Source: Novosphingobium kunmingense (lineage in GTDB: Bacteria > Pseudomonadota > Alphaproteobacteria > Sphingomonadales > Sphingomonadaceae). From it: a stretch of 64,000 nt of DNA. Below the pieces are notes generated by a model. It searched no databases. It was not told where the DNA came from and was given only the letters and a program-made list of their open reading frames with translations. This document shows, in pieces, positions 38,708 through 47,290 of this stretch (positions are counted from its first letter, which is position 1; each line of letters begins with the position of its first letter). The stretch spans positions 806,001 to 870,000 of the forward strand of contig NZ_PHUF01000002.1 of the NCBI RefSeq assembly GCF_002813245.1, read 5' to 3'. Made by a program: the position numbers and the translations under genes.

Positions 38708-40378
38708 ATGACCGATAGCAAAGCCATCAATGGCGGGCGTCTGCTCGTCGATTGCCTCGTCGCACAGGGCTGCGACCGTGTGTTCACCGTGCCGGGCGAA
38801 AGCTTCCTCGCCGTACTCGACGCGCTGCACGACACGCCCGAAGTGCAGACCGTGATTTGCCGCCAGGAAGGCGGAGCGGCCTTCATGGCCTGCGCCGACG
38901 GGACCATGACCGGACGTCCGGGGGTGTGCTTCGTGACGCGCGGCCCGGGGGCGACCAACGCCTCGATCGGGGCGCACGTCGCCTTCCAGGATTCGCAGCC
39001 TATGCTGCTGTTCATCGGCGATGTCGACCGCGGCATGAAGGACCGCGAGGGCTTTCAGGAGGTCGACTTCGGCCTGATGTTCGCGCCGCTCGCCAAGCAG
39101 GTCCTGCGAATAGACGATCCGCGCCGGATCCCCGAATACATTGCCCGCGCCTGGGCAACGGCACTGGCCGGGCGACCCGGTCCGGTGGTGATCGCGCTGC
39201 CCGAGGATATGCTGCTGGAAGAGGTCGTCGGCGTATCCCCTCGCCCGGCGATCCACCGCCCGGCCCAGCCGCCCTGCCCCGATGCCATGGCAACGCTGAT
39301 GCAGATGATCGCCGATGCCGCAGCGCCTGTGGCCATCGTCGGCGGCGCCGGCTGGCACGCCAAGGCCCGCGCGCATTTCACTGCCTTTGCCGAACGCATC
39401 GGGCTGCCTGTCGCCGGCGCGTTCCGGCGCCAGGACGCGATCTCGAACGCCAGCCCGGTCTGGGCCGGCAACCTCGGATATGGCCCCAACCCTAAGCTGG
39501 TCCAGCGGATCAAGGACGCCGACCTCGTGCTCGCGATTGGCGCGCGGCTCGGCGAAGCAACGACCGACAGCTACAGCCTGATTACGCCCGATCACCCCGA
39601 CCAGATCCTGGTTCACGTCCACCCCGATCCGGAGGAACTTGGCCGCGTCTACCGCCCCGACCTAGCGATCTGCGCCGACATGGGCGAGTTCGCCGAGGTC
39701 GCGGCGCTGTGGGACGACGATGTGCTGCCCTTCGACGCCGGCGAGGAAGCGCACATGGAATGGCTCGACTGGACCACGGCCAAGCCGGCCCCCTATGCGC
39801 TCGACATGGCGGCCTGCGTCACCGCGATGCGCGAGACCTGGCCGGGCGACGCAATCATCTGCAACGGCGCGGGCAATTTCTCCGGCTGGTGGCACCGCTA
39901 CTGGCACTACGACGGGTTTCCGGTCCAGCTCGCCCCGACCGCCGGTGCCATGGGCTATGGCGTGCCGGCCGCCGTTGCCGCCGCGCTGCGCCACCCCGAA
40001 CGCCAGGTCGTGGCGCTCGCCGGCGACGGCGATTTCCTGATGAACGGCCAGGAACTGGCAACCGCCGTGCAATATGGTTGCGACCTTACCGTGATCCTGA
40101 TCGACAATGGCACCTACGGCACGATCCGCATGCACCAGGAGCGCGAGTTTCCGGCCCGTGTTTCGGGCACGACGCTACACAATCCCGATTTCGCCGCTCT
40201 GGCGCGGGCCTTCGGCGGCTGGGCGCAGCGCGCCGAGACGACCGAGCAGTTCGCCGACGCCCTGGCCGAGGCAAGGGACCGCAAGGGCCTGCGCTTGATC
40301 CACGCCTTGATCGAAGTCGAGCAGCTCAGCGCCGGAGGGGCGACGGTTTCGGGGCTGCGGGCGCGGGCGAAAGGTTAG
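38708..40378 (+). CDS. Thiamine-diphosphate-dependent enzyme (acetolactate synthase large-subunit-like)
   Basis: 556 aa with the three-domain build of the POX/ALS family. Catalytic Glu54 is in CRQEGGAAFMA; the central domain has VAIVGGAGWHAKAR; the ThDP-Mg motif runs GDG (439-441) to N467 (LAGDGDFLMN...ILIDNGTYG). No small regulatory subunit gene is next to it, so it may be a catabolic or unassigned ThDP decarboxylase/lyase rather than biosynthetic AHAS. Substrate unresolved. The stop overlaps the convergent EVE gene by TTAG. Confidence 0.85.
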   Translation: MTDSKAINGGRLLVDCLVAQGCDRVFTVPGESFLAVLDALHDTPEVQTVICRQEGGAAFMACADGTMTGRPGVCFVTRGPGATNASIGAHVAFQDSQPMLLFIGDVDRGMKDREGFQEVDFGLMFAPLAKQVLRIDDPRRIPEYIARAWATALAGRPGPVVIALPEDMLLEEVVGVSPRPAIHRPAQPPCPDAMATLMQMIADAAAPVAIVGGAGWHAKARAHFTAFAERIGLPVAGAFRRQDAISNASPVWAGNLGYGPNPKLVQRIKDADLVLAIGARLGEATTDSYSLITPDHPDQILVHVHPDPEELGRVYRPDLAICADMGEFAEVAALWDDDVLPFDAGEEAHMEWLDWTTAKPAPYALDMAACVTAMRETWPGDAIICNGAGNFSGWWHRYWHYDGFPVQLAPTAGAMGYGVPAAVAAALRHPERQVVALAGDGDFLMNGQELATAVQYGCDLTVILIDNGTYGTIRMHQEREFPARVSGTTLHNPDFAALARAFGGWAQRAETTEQFADALAEARDRKGLRLIHALIEVEQLSAGGATVSGLRARAKG

Positions 40379-40800
40379 GCCGCGCGCTCCGACAGCTTGA
40401 GCACGTGCTTCCATTCGGCCGGCTTGACCGCCGAAACCGAGAGCCGGAACTTCGTCAGCAGGTCCATGTCGGCCAGCGCCTTGTCGGCCTTGATTTCCTT
40501 GAGCGTGACCGGCCGCGCCAGCTTGCGCACCGGCTTCAGCTTCACCGCCGACCAGCGGCCGGTGTCGTCGGTCGGATCGGGGATGTTCGAGGCGGTGATC
40601 TCGGCGATGCCGACGATCTCGACCCCGATGTTGGAGTGATAGAAGAAGACCTGGTCGCCCGGCTGCATGGCCCGCAGGTTGAGCCGCGCGGTGTAATTGC
40701 GCACTCCGTCCCAGGTGCCTTCGCCCTCCGCCACCAGATCGTCCCAGCCGTACACGTCGGGTTCGGATTTCATCAGCCAGTAGGACGTCTTTTTGCTCAT
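40375..40800 (-). CDS. EVE domain-containing protein
   Basis: 141 aa, a stand-alone EVE (PUA-like) domain: SYWLMKSEPDVYGWDDL, WDGVRNYTARLNLRAMQPGDQVFFYHSN and VGIAEI are the conserved blocks. EVE domains bind modified bases in nucleic acids; stand-alone forms are often called thymocyte nuclear protein 1-like. ATG 40800 with GAGTGG upstream is preferred to a TTG at 40812. The 62 bp to the divergent oxygenase gene contain an inverted repeat and T-run. Confidence 0.92.
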   Translation of the reverse strand: MSKKTSYWLMKSEPDVYGWDDLVAEGEGTWDGVRNYTARLNLRAMQPGDQVFFYHSNIGVEIVGIAEITASNIPDPTDDTGRWSAVKLKPVRKLARPVTLKEIKADKALADMDLLTKFRLSVSAVKPAEWKHVLKLSERAA

Positions 40801-40810
40801 GCCACCACTC

Positions 40811-40847
40811 AAAAAACGGTCTATGCGCGCGCCATAGACAGATTCAA
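40811..40847 (-). promoter_or_regulatory. Inverted repeat with T6 run in the EVE/oxygenase divergent promoter region
   Basis: Perfect 7-bp arms GTCTATG (40819-40825) and CATAGAC (40833-40839) around a 7-nt CGCGCGC loop. On the minus strand it is followed by CGTTTTTT and then, 10 bp later, the EVE start codon. Also on the minus strand TTGAAT (40847-40842) and TAGACC (40823-40818), 18 bp apart, could be a promoter. Each arm contains a TAGAC -10-like core for one direction. So it may be overlapping divergent promoters, an operator or an attenuator. Confidence 0.45.
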
Positions 40848-40862
40848 TCGGACACGTCCACC

Positions 40863-41801
40863 ATGCCTCTCGATACTCTACCCGTTCTTTCCCTGAAGAC
40901 CGACAAGGCGCAGTTCGCGCAGGAAATCGGCGACAGTTTTCGCACCTTCGGCTTTGCCCTGGTCAAGGATTTCGCGATCGATCGCGACCTGATCGACCGT
41001 GCCTGGAGACTGTCGGAAGCGTTCTTCGCCCTGCCCGATGCGGAAAAGCGCCGGTACCACGATCCGGCCATCGGCGGCGCGCGCGGCTATACTCCTTTCG
41101 GAATCGAGATCGCCAAGGACGCCAAGCATCACGACCTCAAGGAATTCTGGCACGTCGGCCGCGATCTGCCCGAAGGAAGCCCGCTGGCCGATGCCTCGAT
41201 GCCGCCCAATGTCTGGCCCGACCGGCCCGAAGGCTTCCGCGAGGTGTTCGACGAACTCTACCGCCAGTTCGACGCCACCGGCGCAACGATCCTGTCGGCC
41301 ATCGCGCTCTACCTCGGCCTCGACGAGCATTGGTTCGACAAGGCCATCGAGGACGGCAATTCGGTCATGCGCCTGCTGCACTATCCGCCGCTCAAGGATC
41401 TTGAGGGCGAGGCGATCCGCGCCGGTGCGCATGGCGACATCAACCTGATCACCCTGCTGCTTGGCGCCGAGGAGGCGGGACTGGAGCTTCTCGGCAAGGA
41501 CGGCCAGTGGATCAGCGCCTCACCGCCGGAAGGCGCGATGGTCATCAACGTTGGCGACATGCTCGAGCGCCTGACCAACCATGTCCTCCCTTCGACCATT
41601 CACCGCGTGCGCAATCCGAACGCAGCGCGGGCGGCCTTCAGCCGCTATTCGATGCCGTTCTTCCTGCATCTGCGCAGCGATTTCCCGATCAAGACCCTGC
41701 CCCAGTGCGTTACGCCGGAAAACCCCGATCGCTATCCCCAGGCAATCCTGGCAGACGAATTCCTGCAGCAGCGGCTGCGCGAAATCGGCTTGAAGAAGTA
41801 G
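40863..41801 (+). CDS. 2-oxoglutarate/Fe(II) oxygenase, isopenicillin-N-synthase family
   Basis: 312-aa double-stranded beta-helix oxygenase. Iron ligands are His190 and Asp192 in GAHGDINLIT and His247 in STIHRVRN; the 2OG-binding pair is Arg261 and Ser263 (SRYS). The N-terminal DIOX_N region (LPVLSLKTD, GFALVKDF) is also present. Family members oxidise varied small molecules (ethylene-forming, flavonoid, antibiotic pathways); the substrate here is unknown. A strong hairpin terminator follows the stop. Confidence 0.92.
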   Translation: MPLDTLPVLSLKTDKAQFAQEIGDSFRTFGFALVKDFAIDRDLIDRAWRLSEAFFALPDAEKRRYHDPAIGGARGYTPFGIEIAKDAKHHDLKEFWHVGRDLPEGSPLADASMPPNVWPDRPEGFREVFDELYRQFDATGATILSAIALYLGLDEHWFDKAIEDGNSVMRLLHYPPLKDLEGEAIRAGAHGDINLITLLLGAEEAGLELLGKDGQWISASPPEGAMVINVGDMLERLTNHVLPSTIHRVRNPNAARAAFSRYSMPFFLHLRSDFPIKTLPQCVTPENPDRYPQAILADEFLQQRLREIGLKK

Positions 41802-41808
41802 CGCGCAC

Positions 41809-41839
41809 GGGCGTTTCGCGCGTGCCTCGCGAAACGCCC
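41809..41839 (+). terminator. Rho-independent-like terminator after the 2OG oxygenase gene
   Basis: Perfect 12-bp inverted repeat, arms 41809-41820 and 41828-41839, 7-nt loop, followed by TTAATAC. The hairpin lies 7 bp past the stop codon. The T-run is short, so termination may be incomplete. Confidence 0.75.
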
Positions 41840-41901
41840 TTAATACAAACTTCAGTAAACCGTGCAAAAACCATGCTTCTGACAGGCAGGGGCAAATACG
41901 C

Positions 41902-43566
41902 ATGTCTAAAGAGCAGCCGGGCGCGGCAGACAGTGTTTCCGTGGATTCGGCGATAGCCCGTACAGCCAGGCGTGACGTCGTCACGCTGGGCACCGTGGTG
42001 GCCGCGATGGTCCTTCTCATTTCCACCGGCAGTTCGGTCGTCGACAACGCGATCGCCTCGCTCGAAGGGCATGGGACCCAGCCCGACAACCTCCTTGCCA
42101 CCACCTTTCTGCTCAACATCGCGCTGATCGTCTTCGGCTGGCGTCGCTACAAGGATCTGGTCGGCGAAGTGAAGGAACGCCGCAACGCAGAGGAACAGGC
42201 GCGAATTCTTGCCGAAACCGATCCCCTGACCGGTTGCCTCAACCGCCGATCGGCTGGCCCGGTTACCGACCGGCTGATCGCCGAGGCCAGCGCGCGCGGC
42301 GAAGTCGTCGCCTTCCTGATGCTCGATCTAGACAATTTCAAGCAGGTGAACGACCTGCACGGCCATGCCGCCGGCGATGCCCTGCTCAAGGAGGCATCGC
42401 GCCGCATCGCCCGCCGGCTGCCCAACGGCGGCCAGCTCGCCCGCATCGGCGGCGACGAGTTCGCCTGCATCGTGCCCTTCACCGCCAGCCAGCAAGAAAC
42501 CGTCGAACGCCTCGCCGAAGACCTCATCAAGGTCGTGGCCGAACCGGTGTCGTTCGGCGATCTGACGCTCGAAACGACGATCTCGGTTGGCGTGACCCGC
42601 AGCGACAGCGATGGCGACCGTCACAGCGCACAGGACCTGCTCCACATGGCCGACATTGCCATGTACCAGGCCAAGAAAAACGGCCGCAACCGCCATTTCT
42701 GGTTCGAGGCAAGCATGGAAAGCGAACTGCGGTTCCGCAGCGAGCTTGAAACCGGCATCCGCCGCGGTGTCGCGACCGGCGAATTCGTGCCCTATTACGA
42801 GAAGCAGATCGACCTTGCGACCGGCGACCTGGTCGGCTTCGAAATGCTGGCACGCTGGAATTCGCCGACGTTGGGCGTCATCAGCCCCGATCTGTTCATC
42901 CCCATCGCCGAGGAAATCGGCGTCATCGCGCAATTGTCCGAATCGCTGATCGCCAAGGCGCTGATCGATGCCAAGACCTGGGATCCGCAATTGACGCTGT
43001 CGGTCAACATCTCGCCGGTGCAGCTGCGCGATCCGTGGTTTGCGCAGAAGCTGCTCAAGCTGCTGGTCGAAGCCAATTTCCCGCCCAGCCGCTTCGAGAT
43101 CGAGATCACCGAAAGCTCCCTGCACGAAAACATCGGCCTGGTCCGCTCGATGATCACCAGCCTCAAGAACCAGGGCATTCGCGTCAGCCTCGACGACTTC
43201 GGCACCGGCTACAGCTCGTTGTCGCAGCTTCGCTCGCTGCCATTCGACCGGATCAAGATCGACCGCAGCTTCGTCACCACCCTGCCCGGCAACAAGGAAA
43301 GCGCGACCATCGTCAAGTCGATCGCCGCGCTGGGCAAGGGCCTCGGCCTGCCGATCACGGTCGAGGGCGTGGAAAACGAAGAGGTGCTGCGCGAATTGAA
43401 CCGCTTCGGCACATTCAAGGTCCAGGGCTATCTTTATGGCCATCCCGAGCCGGCGGATCGCACCGCCGAGGAACTGGCCCAGCTAAACCTTCTGCTCGAC
43501 GTGTCGGCGGCGTGCGCCAGCAAGGACGAGGGCGACGAGGACAACGCGATTCGCGCCGCGGGCTGA
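41902..43566 (+). CDS. GGDEF-EAL c-di-GMP signalling protein, membrane anchored
   Basis: 554 aa. Two membrane helices (about 25-45 and 63-80) are followed by a short coil. The GGDEF domain (about 105-265) has an intact GGDEF at 183-187, but no RxxD inhibitory site is seen just before it. The EAL domain (about 285-530) has EML (314-316) instead of EAL; NISPVQL, EITESSL, DDFGTGYSSL, KIDRSFV and VEGVE are all conserved, so phosphodiesterase activity is likely. It may make and/or degrade c-di-GMP. A PilZ receptor-type protein lies at 57596-57931, and exopolysaccharide genes are common c-di-GMP targets. Confidence 0.94.
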   Translation: MSKEQPGAADSVSVDSAIARTARRDVVTLGTVVAAMVLLISTGSSVVDNAIASLEGHGTQPDNLLATTFLLNIALIVFGWRRYKDLVGEVKERRNAEEQARILAETDPLTGCLNRRSAGPVTDRLIAEASARGEVVAFLMLDLDNFKQVNDLHGHAAGDALLKEASRRIARRLPNGGQLARIGGDEFACIVPFTASQQETVERLAEDLIKVVAEPVSFGDLTLETTISVGVTRSDSDGDRHSAQDLLHMADIAMYQAKKNGRNRHFWFEASMESELRFRSELETGIRRGVATGEFVPYYEKQIDLATGDLVGFEMLARWNSPTLGVISPDLFIPIAEEIGVIAQLSESLIAKALIDAKTWDPQLTLSVNISPVQLRDPWFAQKLLKLLVEANFPPSRFEIEITESSLHENIGLVRSMITSLKNQGIRVSLDDFGTGYSSLSQLRSLPFDRIKIDRSFVTTLPGNKESATIVKSIAALGKGLGLPITVEGVENEEVLRELNRFGTFKVQGYLYGHPEPADRTAEELAQLNLLLDVSAACASKDEGDEDNAIRAAG

Positions 43567-43579
43567 TCGCTCGGCATGC

Positions 43580-43608
43580 TTTACGCCGCGCGCCGCCCGT
43601 CCTAGAGC
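43580..43608 (+). promoter_or_regulatory. Candidate promoter placing dapF transcription start at its ATG
   Basis: TTTACG (43580-43585) and TAGAGC (43603-43608) are spaced by 17 bp. The expected start of transcription, about 7 nt after the -10, falls on the A of ATG 43615. No Shine-Dalgarno precedes this ATG. Confidence 0.4.
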
Positions 43609-43614
43609 GCGGCC

Positions 43615-44427
43615 ATGCGGATCGCCTTCACAAAGATGCACGGCCTGGGCAACGACTTCGTCGTGCTCGACGCACGCGCCGCGCCGCTACCCGAACTGAC
43701 CTGCACCTTTGCCAGCGCGCTGGCCGACCGGCGCACCGGAATCGGCTGCGACCAGCTCATCGTGCTCGATCATTCGTCCGTCGCTGATCTGAGGATGCGA
43801 ATCTTCAACGCCGATGGCGGCGAGGTCGAAGCCTGCGGCAACGCCTCGCGCGCGGTCGCCCTGCTCCATGGCCAACCCGCCCGGATCGAGACGGCCGGCG
43901 GCCTGATCGAAGCCACGCCCGGCGCGGCCGGCATCAGCATCGACATGGGCGAGCCGCGTTTCGAATGGAACGCCATCCCGCTCGCCTACGCGATGGACAC
44001 GCACCACATGCCGGTCGCCTGGGAGATGCTCGACCAGCCCACCGCCGTCAACGTCGGCAATCCCCACGTCATCTTCTTCGTCGACGATTGCGACGCGGTC
44101 GAACTCGACCGCCTGGGCCCGGAGATCGAGCACGACCCGCTGTTCCCGCAGCGAATCAACGTCAACGTGGCGACAGTCACCGCCCGCGATGCCGTGCGAC
44201 TGCGGGTGTGGGAGCGCGGCGTCGGCCTGACGCGGGCCTGCGGCACCGGAGCCTGTGCGACCGCAATCGGCGCGATGCGGCGCGGGCTGGTCGACCGCGC
44301 GGTCACCGTCACCCTGCCCGGCGGTCCGCTGCGCATCGAATGGAACCAGGCCGGCCGGATCATCATGACCGGTCCTGCCGCCGAAAGCTTTCGCGGCACC
44401 TTCGACTCGCGCGATTTCGGAGCCTGA
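43615..44427 (+). CDS. dapF: Diaminopimelate epimerase
   Basis: 270-aa PLP-independent epimerase converting LL- to meso-diaminopimelate for lysine and peptidoglycan. The catalytic Cys pair is Cys74 (EACGNASRA) and Cys209 (RACGTGACAT). MHGLGNDFVV at the start and NVGNPHVIFFV are diagnostic. It heads a coupled run dapF-mtaB-ftsY-yciB. The mRNA may be leaderless (see the promoter at 43580). Confidence 0.97.
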   Translation: MRIAFTKMHGLGNDFVVLDARAAPLPELTCTFASALADRRTGIGCDQLIVLDHSSVADLRMRIFNADGGEVEACGNASRAVALLHGQPARIETAGGLIEATPGAAGISIDMGEPRFEWNAIPLAYAMDTHHMPVAWEMLDQPTAVNVGNPHVIFFVDDCDAVELDRLGPEIEHDPLFPQRINVNVATVTARDAVRLRVWERGVGLTRACGTGACATAIGAMRRGLVDRAVTVTLPGGPLRIEWNQAGRIIMTGPAAESFRGTFDSRDFGA

Positions 44428-44430
44428 TCC

Positions 44431-45603
44431 GTGGCCGAAGTCGTGTCGCTGGGTTGCCGGCTCAACCTGTCCGAAAGCGAGGCGCTGCGCTCCATGCTGG
44501 CGGCCGAGCCTGATCTGGTCGTGGTCAACAGCTGCGCGGTTACAGGCGAGGCGGTGCGCCAGACCCGCCAGGCGATCCGCCGTCTGCGTCGCCAGCGCCC
44601 CGACGCGCGCCTGATCGTCACAGGCTGCGCCGCCGAGGTCGAGCGCGTGGCGCTTGCCGCCATGCCCGAGGTGGACGGCCTGCTGGCCAATGCCGCCAAG
44701 CTCGACCCGCGCGCCTGGAACACGGCACCGATCCCGCAGAGCCCGATGCGTGACCGGCACACCCGGGGGTTCGTTGCTATCCAGAACGGCTGCGACCATG
44801 CCTGCACCTTCTGCGTCATCCCGCAGGGCCGCGGCCCGTCGCGCTCGCTGTCCATCCCGGCGATCCTGCGCGAGGTCGCGGCGCACCTTGACGCTGGCGC
44901 GCTGGAGATAGTGCTGACCGGGGTCGACTTGACCAGCTGGGGCGGCGACCTGCCCGATGCGCCAACGCTAGGCCACGCTGTGGCGGAAATCCTGAAGCAG
45001 TTTCCGCCCCTACAACGGCTGCGGCTTTCCTCGCTCGACGGTGTAGATATCGATCCGCTGCTGTGCGAGCTGATCGCGTCCGAACAGCGGATCATGCCGC
45101 ACGTCCACTTGTCGCTCCAGCATGGCGACGACCTTATCCTCAAGCGCATGAAGCGCCGCCATCTGCGCCGCGACGCGATGGACCTCGTCGCGCGGCTCAG
45201 GGAGCGGCGCCCCGGCATCGCCATCGGCGCCGACCTCATCGCCGGCTTCCCCACCGAGGACGAAGCGGCCCATCGCGCCAATCTGTCGATCGTCGCCGAC
45301 CTCGACGTGGTCCACGGCCACGTCTTTCCCTTTTCGCCGCGCCCCGGTACGCCGGCCGCACGGATGCCGCAGGTCGACCCGCAAACCATTCGTCGCCGCG
45401 CCGCCGAACTGCGCGTCGCGGTTGGCGAGCGGCGCGACGCCTGGCTCGCAACCTTGATCGGCCAGGAGCAACAGGTGCTTGCCGAACGTGACGGGACCGG
45501 CCATGCGCAGAACTTCGCCCGGGTACAGTTGCCGCCCGCCACTCCTGCCGGATCGATCGTCACCGTGACCCCTACCTGCCTGAACGAAGGCCTGCTGCAA
45601 TGA
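44431..45603 (+). CDS. mtaB: tRNA (N6-threonylcarbamoyladenosine-C2)-methylthiotransferase MtaB
   Basis: 390-aa radical-SAM methylthiotransferase modifying t6A37. The N-terminal UPF0004 domain has Cys9, Cys35 and Cys66 for the auxiliary iron-sulfur cluster; the radical SAM motif is Cys121-x3-Cys125-x2-Cys128 (NGCDHACTFC). SLQHGDDLILKRMKRRH and FPFSPRPGTPAARM identify the MiaB/MtaB group; a TRAM-like tail closes it. GTG start at 44431, 3 bp after dapF. The stop overlaps ftsY (ATGA). Confidence 0.93.
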   Translation: MAEVVSLGCRLNLSESEALRSMLAAEPDLVVVNSCAVTGEAVRQTRQAIRRLRRQRPDARLIVTGCAAEVERVALAAMPEVDGLLANAAKLDPRAWNTAPIPQSPMRDRHTRGFVAIQNGCDHACTFCVIPQGRGPSRSLSIPAILREVAAHLDAGALEIVLTGVDLTSWGGDLPDAPTLGHAVAEILKQFPPLQRLRLSSLDGVDIDPLLCELIASEQRIMPHVHLSLQHGDDLILKRMKRRHLRRDAMDLVARLRERRPGIAIGADLIAGFPTEDEAAHRANLSIVADLDVVHGHVFPFSPRPGTPAARMPQVDPQTIRRRAAELRVAVGERRDAWLATLIGQEQQVLAERDGTGHAQNFARVQLPPATPAGSIVTVTPTCLNEGLLQ

Positions 45604-46523
45604 GCGAGGAAACCTGGTCCGACCGTGTCTTCGGCGGTTTCCGCAAGACATCGGAACGTCTGAGCGAAAACCTGTCGGGTATCGTCAGCAAGACGCGCCT
45701 CGACGATGACCAGCTCGACCACCTGGAAGACGCGCTGATCCTGTCGGACCTCGGCCCGCGCGCGGCAGCCCGCATCCGGGCACGGCTGGCCAACGAGCGA
45801 TTCGAGCGCGGCGCCGACGAGCAGGCAATCCGCGAGGCCGTTGCCGCCGAGATCGCCGCCATCCTGCGCCCGGTGGCAAAGCCCATCGACATCGTCGCCT
45901 TCCCGCGCCCGCAGGTGATTCTCGTGATCGGCGTAAACGGGTCGGGCAAGACGACGACCATCGCCAAGCTGGCCCATCTGTTCCAGGAACAGGACTATTC
46001 GGTGATGCTGGCGGCGGGCGACACCTTCCGCGCCGCTGCGATCGATCAGTTGGGCATCTGGGCCGAGCGGGTCGGCGTGCCGATCGTCTTCGGCGACGAG
46101 GGCGGCGATCCGGCCAGCGTGGTGTTCGACGCCGTCCAGGCCGCGACCGAGGAAGGCACCGACGCGCTGATCGTCGATACCGCCGGGCGCCTGCAGAACC
46201 GGCGCGAGCTGATGGACGAACTGGCCAAGATCCGCCGCGTCCTCGGCCGCCTCAATCCCGAGGCGCCGCATGACGTGGTGCTGGTGCTCGATGCGACCAA
46301 CGGCCAGAATGCGCTGCAGCAGATCGAGATCTTCAAGGAAGTGGCGGGCGTCACCGGCCTGATCATGACCAAGCTCGACGGAACCGCGCGCGGCGGCGTG
46401 CTGGTGGCCGCCGCCGAACAGTACGGTCTGCCGATCCACGCAATCGGAGTCGGCGAAAGGATGGAAGACCTGCGCCCGTTCGACCCCGACCTGGTCGCGC
46501 GGGTCATTGCCGGAGTGGTATGA
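45600..46523 (+). CDS. ftsY: Signal recognition particle receptor FtsY
   Basis: 307-aa SRP-type GTPase that docks ribosome-SRP complexes at the membrane. The N domain spans about 1-95 and the G domain about 100-305. G1 is GVNGSGKTTT (111-120), followed by DTFRAAAIDQL, the DTAGR motif (IVDTAGRLQNRRELM), TKLDGTARGG and GVGERMEDLRPF. The acidic A domain of E. coli FtsY is absent, as in many alphaproteobacteria. Overlaps mtaB and yciB by ATGA. Confidence 0.97.
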   Translation: MSEETWSDRVFGGFRKTSERLSENLSGIVSKTRLDDDQLDHLEDALILSDLGPRAAARIRARLANERFERGADEQAIREAVAAEIAAILRPVAKPIDIVAFPRPQVILVIGVNGSGKTTTIAKLAHLFQEQDYSVMLAAGDTFRAAAIDQLGIWAERVGVPIVFGDEGGDPASVVFDAVQAATEEGTDALIVDTAGRLQNRRELMDELAKIRRVLGRLNPEAPHDVVLVLDATNGQNALQQIEIFKEVAGVTGLIMTKLDGTARGGVLVAAAEQYGLPIHAIGVGERMEDLRPFDPDLVARVIAGVV

Positions 46524-47209
46524 TGGACGAGCCTGCCGCAACCCCTGCCGAAGGTCCGACCGCCAAGGCGAAGCCCAGGTCCGGCCTGCTCAATCTGCTG
46601 GTCGATTATGGCCCGATCGTGGTCTTCTTCGTCGTCTACCGCCTCTATGCCCCTGCGGACCATTCCAGCCTGGCCGAGGTCGCGACCGTGATCCGTGCGA
46701 CCGCCAGCTTCATGGCCGCTGCGGTGTTGGCGCTGACCGTGTCCAAGTGGAAACTTGGCCACGTCTCGCCGATGCTGTGGCTGTCGACCGCGATGATCGT
46801 GGTGTTCGGCGGGCTGACCATCGCCTTTCAGAACGCCGCCTTCATCCAGCTCAAGCCGACGCTGATCTACCTGCTTTGCGGGCTGGCGCTGCTGATCGGG
46901 GCGTGGCGCGGCAAGGCCCTGTTGAAAATACTGCTCGACGCCGCCTTCGAGGGACTGAACGACGAGGGATGGCTCAAGCTGTCGCGGCGGTGGGGCTGGT
47001 TCTTCCTGTTCCTCGCCGCGCTGAACGAAGTGCTGCGCTACCTCTACAACCAGGAGAATGGCGGGCTCGAGACCTGGATCGGGATGAAGCTGTGGGTGTT
47101 CCTGCCGCTGACGTTCCTGTTCACCTTCACCCAACTGCCCATGCTGCTGAAGCATGGCCTGGCGCAGGACGCCCAGGGCGAGGTTGTTACCGACCCTCTC
47201 CACGACTGA
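46520..47209 (+). CDS. yciB: Inner-membrane-spanning protein YciB (septation protein A family)
   Basis: 229 aa with about six hydrophobic helices. LVDYGPIVVFFVVYRLY, LKPTLIYLLCGLALL and LNEVLRYLYN match the YciB/IspZ family, linked to envelope integrity and cell division. An Ala/Pro-rich 20-residue N-tail is present. Translationally coupled to ftsY, a typical alphaproteobacterial pairing. Confidence 0.93.
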   Translation: MMDEPAATPAEGPTAKAKPRSGLLNLLVDYGPIVVFFVVYRLYAPADHSSLAEVATVIRATASFMAAAVLALTVSKWKLGHVSPMLWLSTAMIVVFGGLTIAFQNAAFIQLKPTLIYLLCGLALLIGAWRGKALLKILLDAAFEGLNDEGWLKLSRRWGWFFLFLAALNEVLRYLYNQENGGLETWIGMKLWVFLPLTFLFTFTQLPMLLKHGLAQDAQGEVVTDPLHD

Positions 47210-47229
47210 GCAAAAAGGCGCAAAAGGGC

Positions 47230-47259
47230 ATGACAAAGCCCGTGCGCCGCGCCTAGACA
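47230..47259 (+). promoter_or_regulatory. Candidate promoter of the PuuD-like membrane protein gene
   Basis: ATGACA (47230-47235) and TAGACA (47254-47259, in GCCTAGACA) are separated by 18 bp. Transcription would start near 47266, giving a leader of about 25 nt that carries the strong AGGGGGA ribosome site before ATG 47291. Confidence 0.4.
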
Positions 47260-47290
47260 GGGGTGCTTGGAAAACCAAAAGGGGGAAGCA

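Noticed and set aside
38708..40378. Naming the ThDP enzyme ilvB (biosynthetic acetolactate synthase)
   Set aside because: No ilvN-like small subunit or branched-chain gene is adjacent, so only the superfamily is supported.
43986..46541. Very long open frame (over 800 codons) on the minus strand opposite dapF-mtaB-ftsY
   Set aside because: It is antisense to three clearly conserved genes and has the Arg/Gln/Asp/His-rich composition of a GC-rich shadow frame. Similar shadows lie opposite the ABC ATPase, Wzz, aspS, kup, ccmF and bamA genes.
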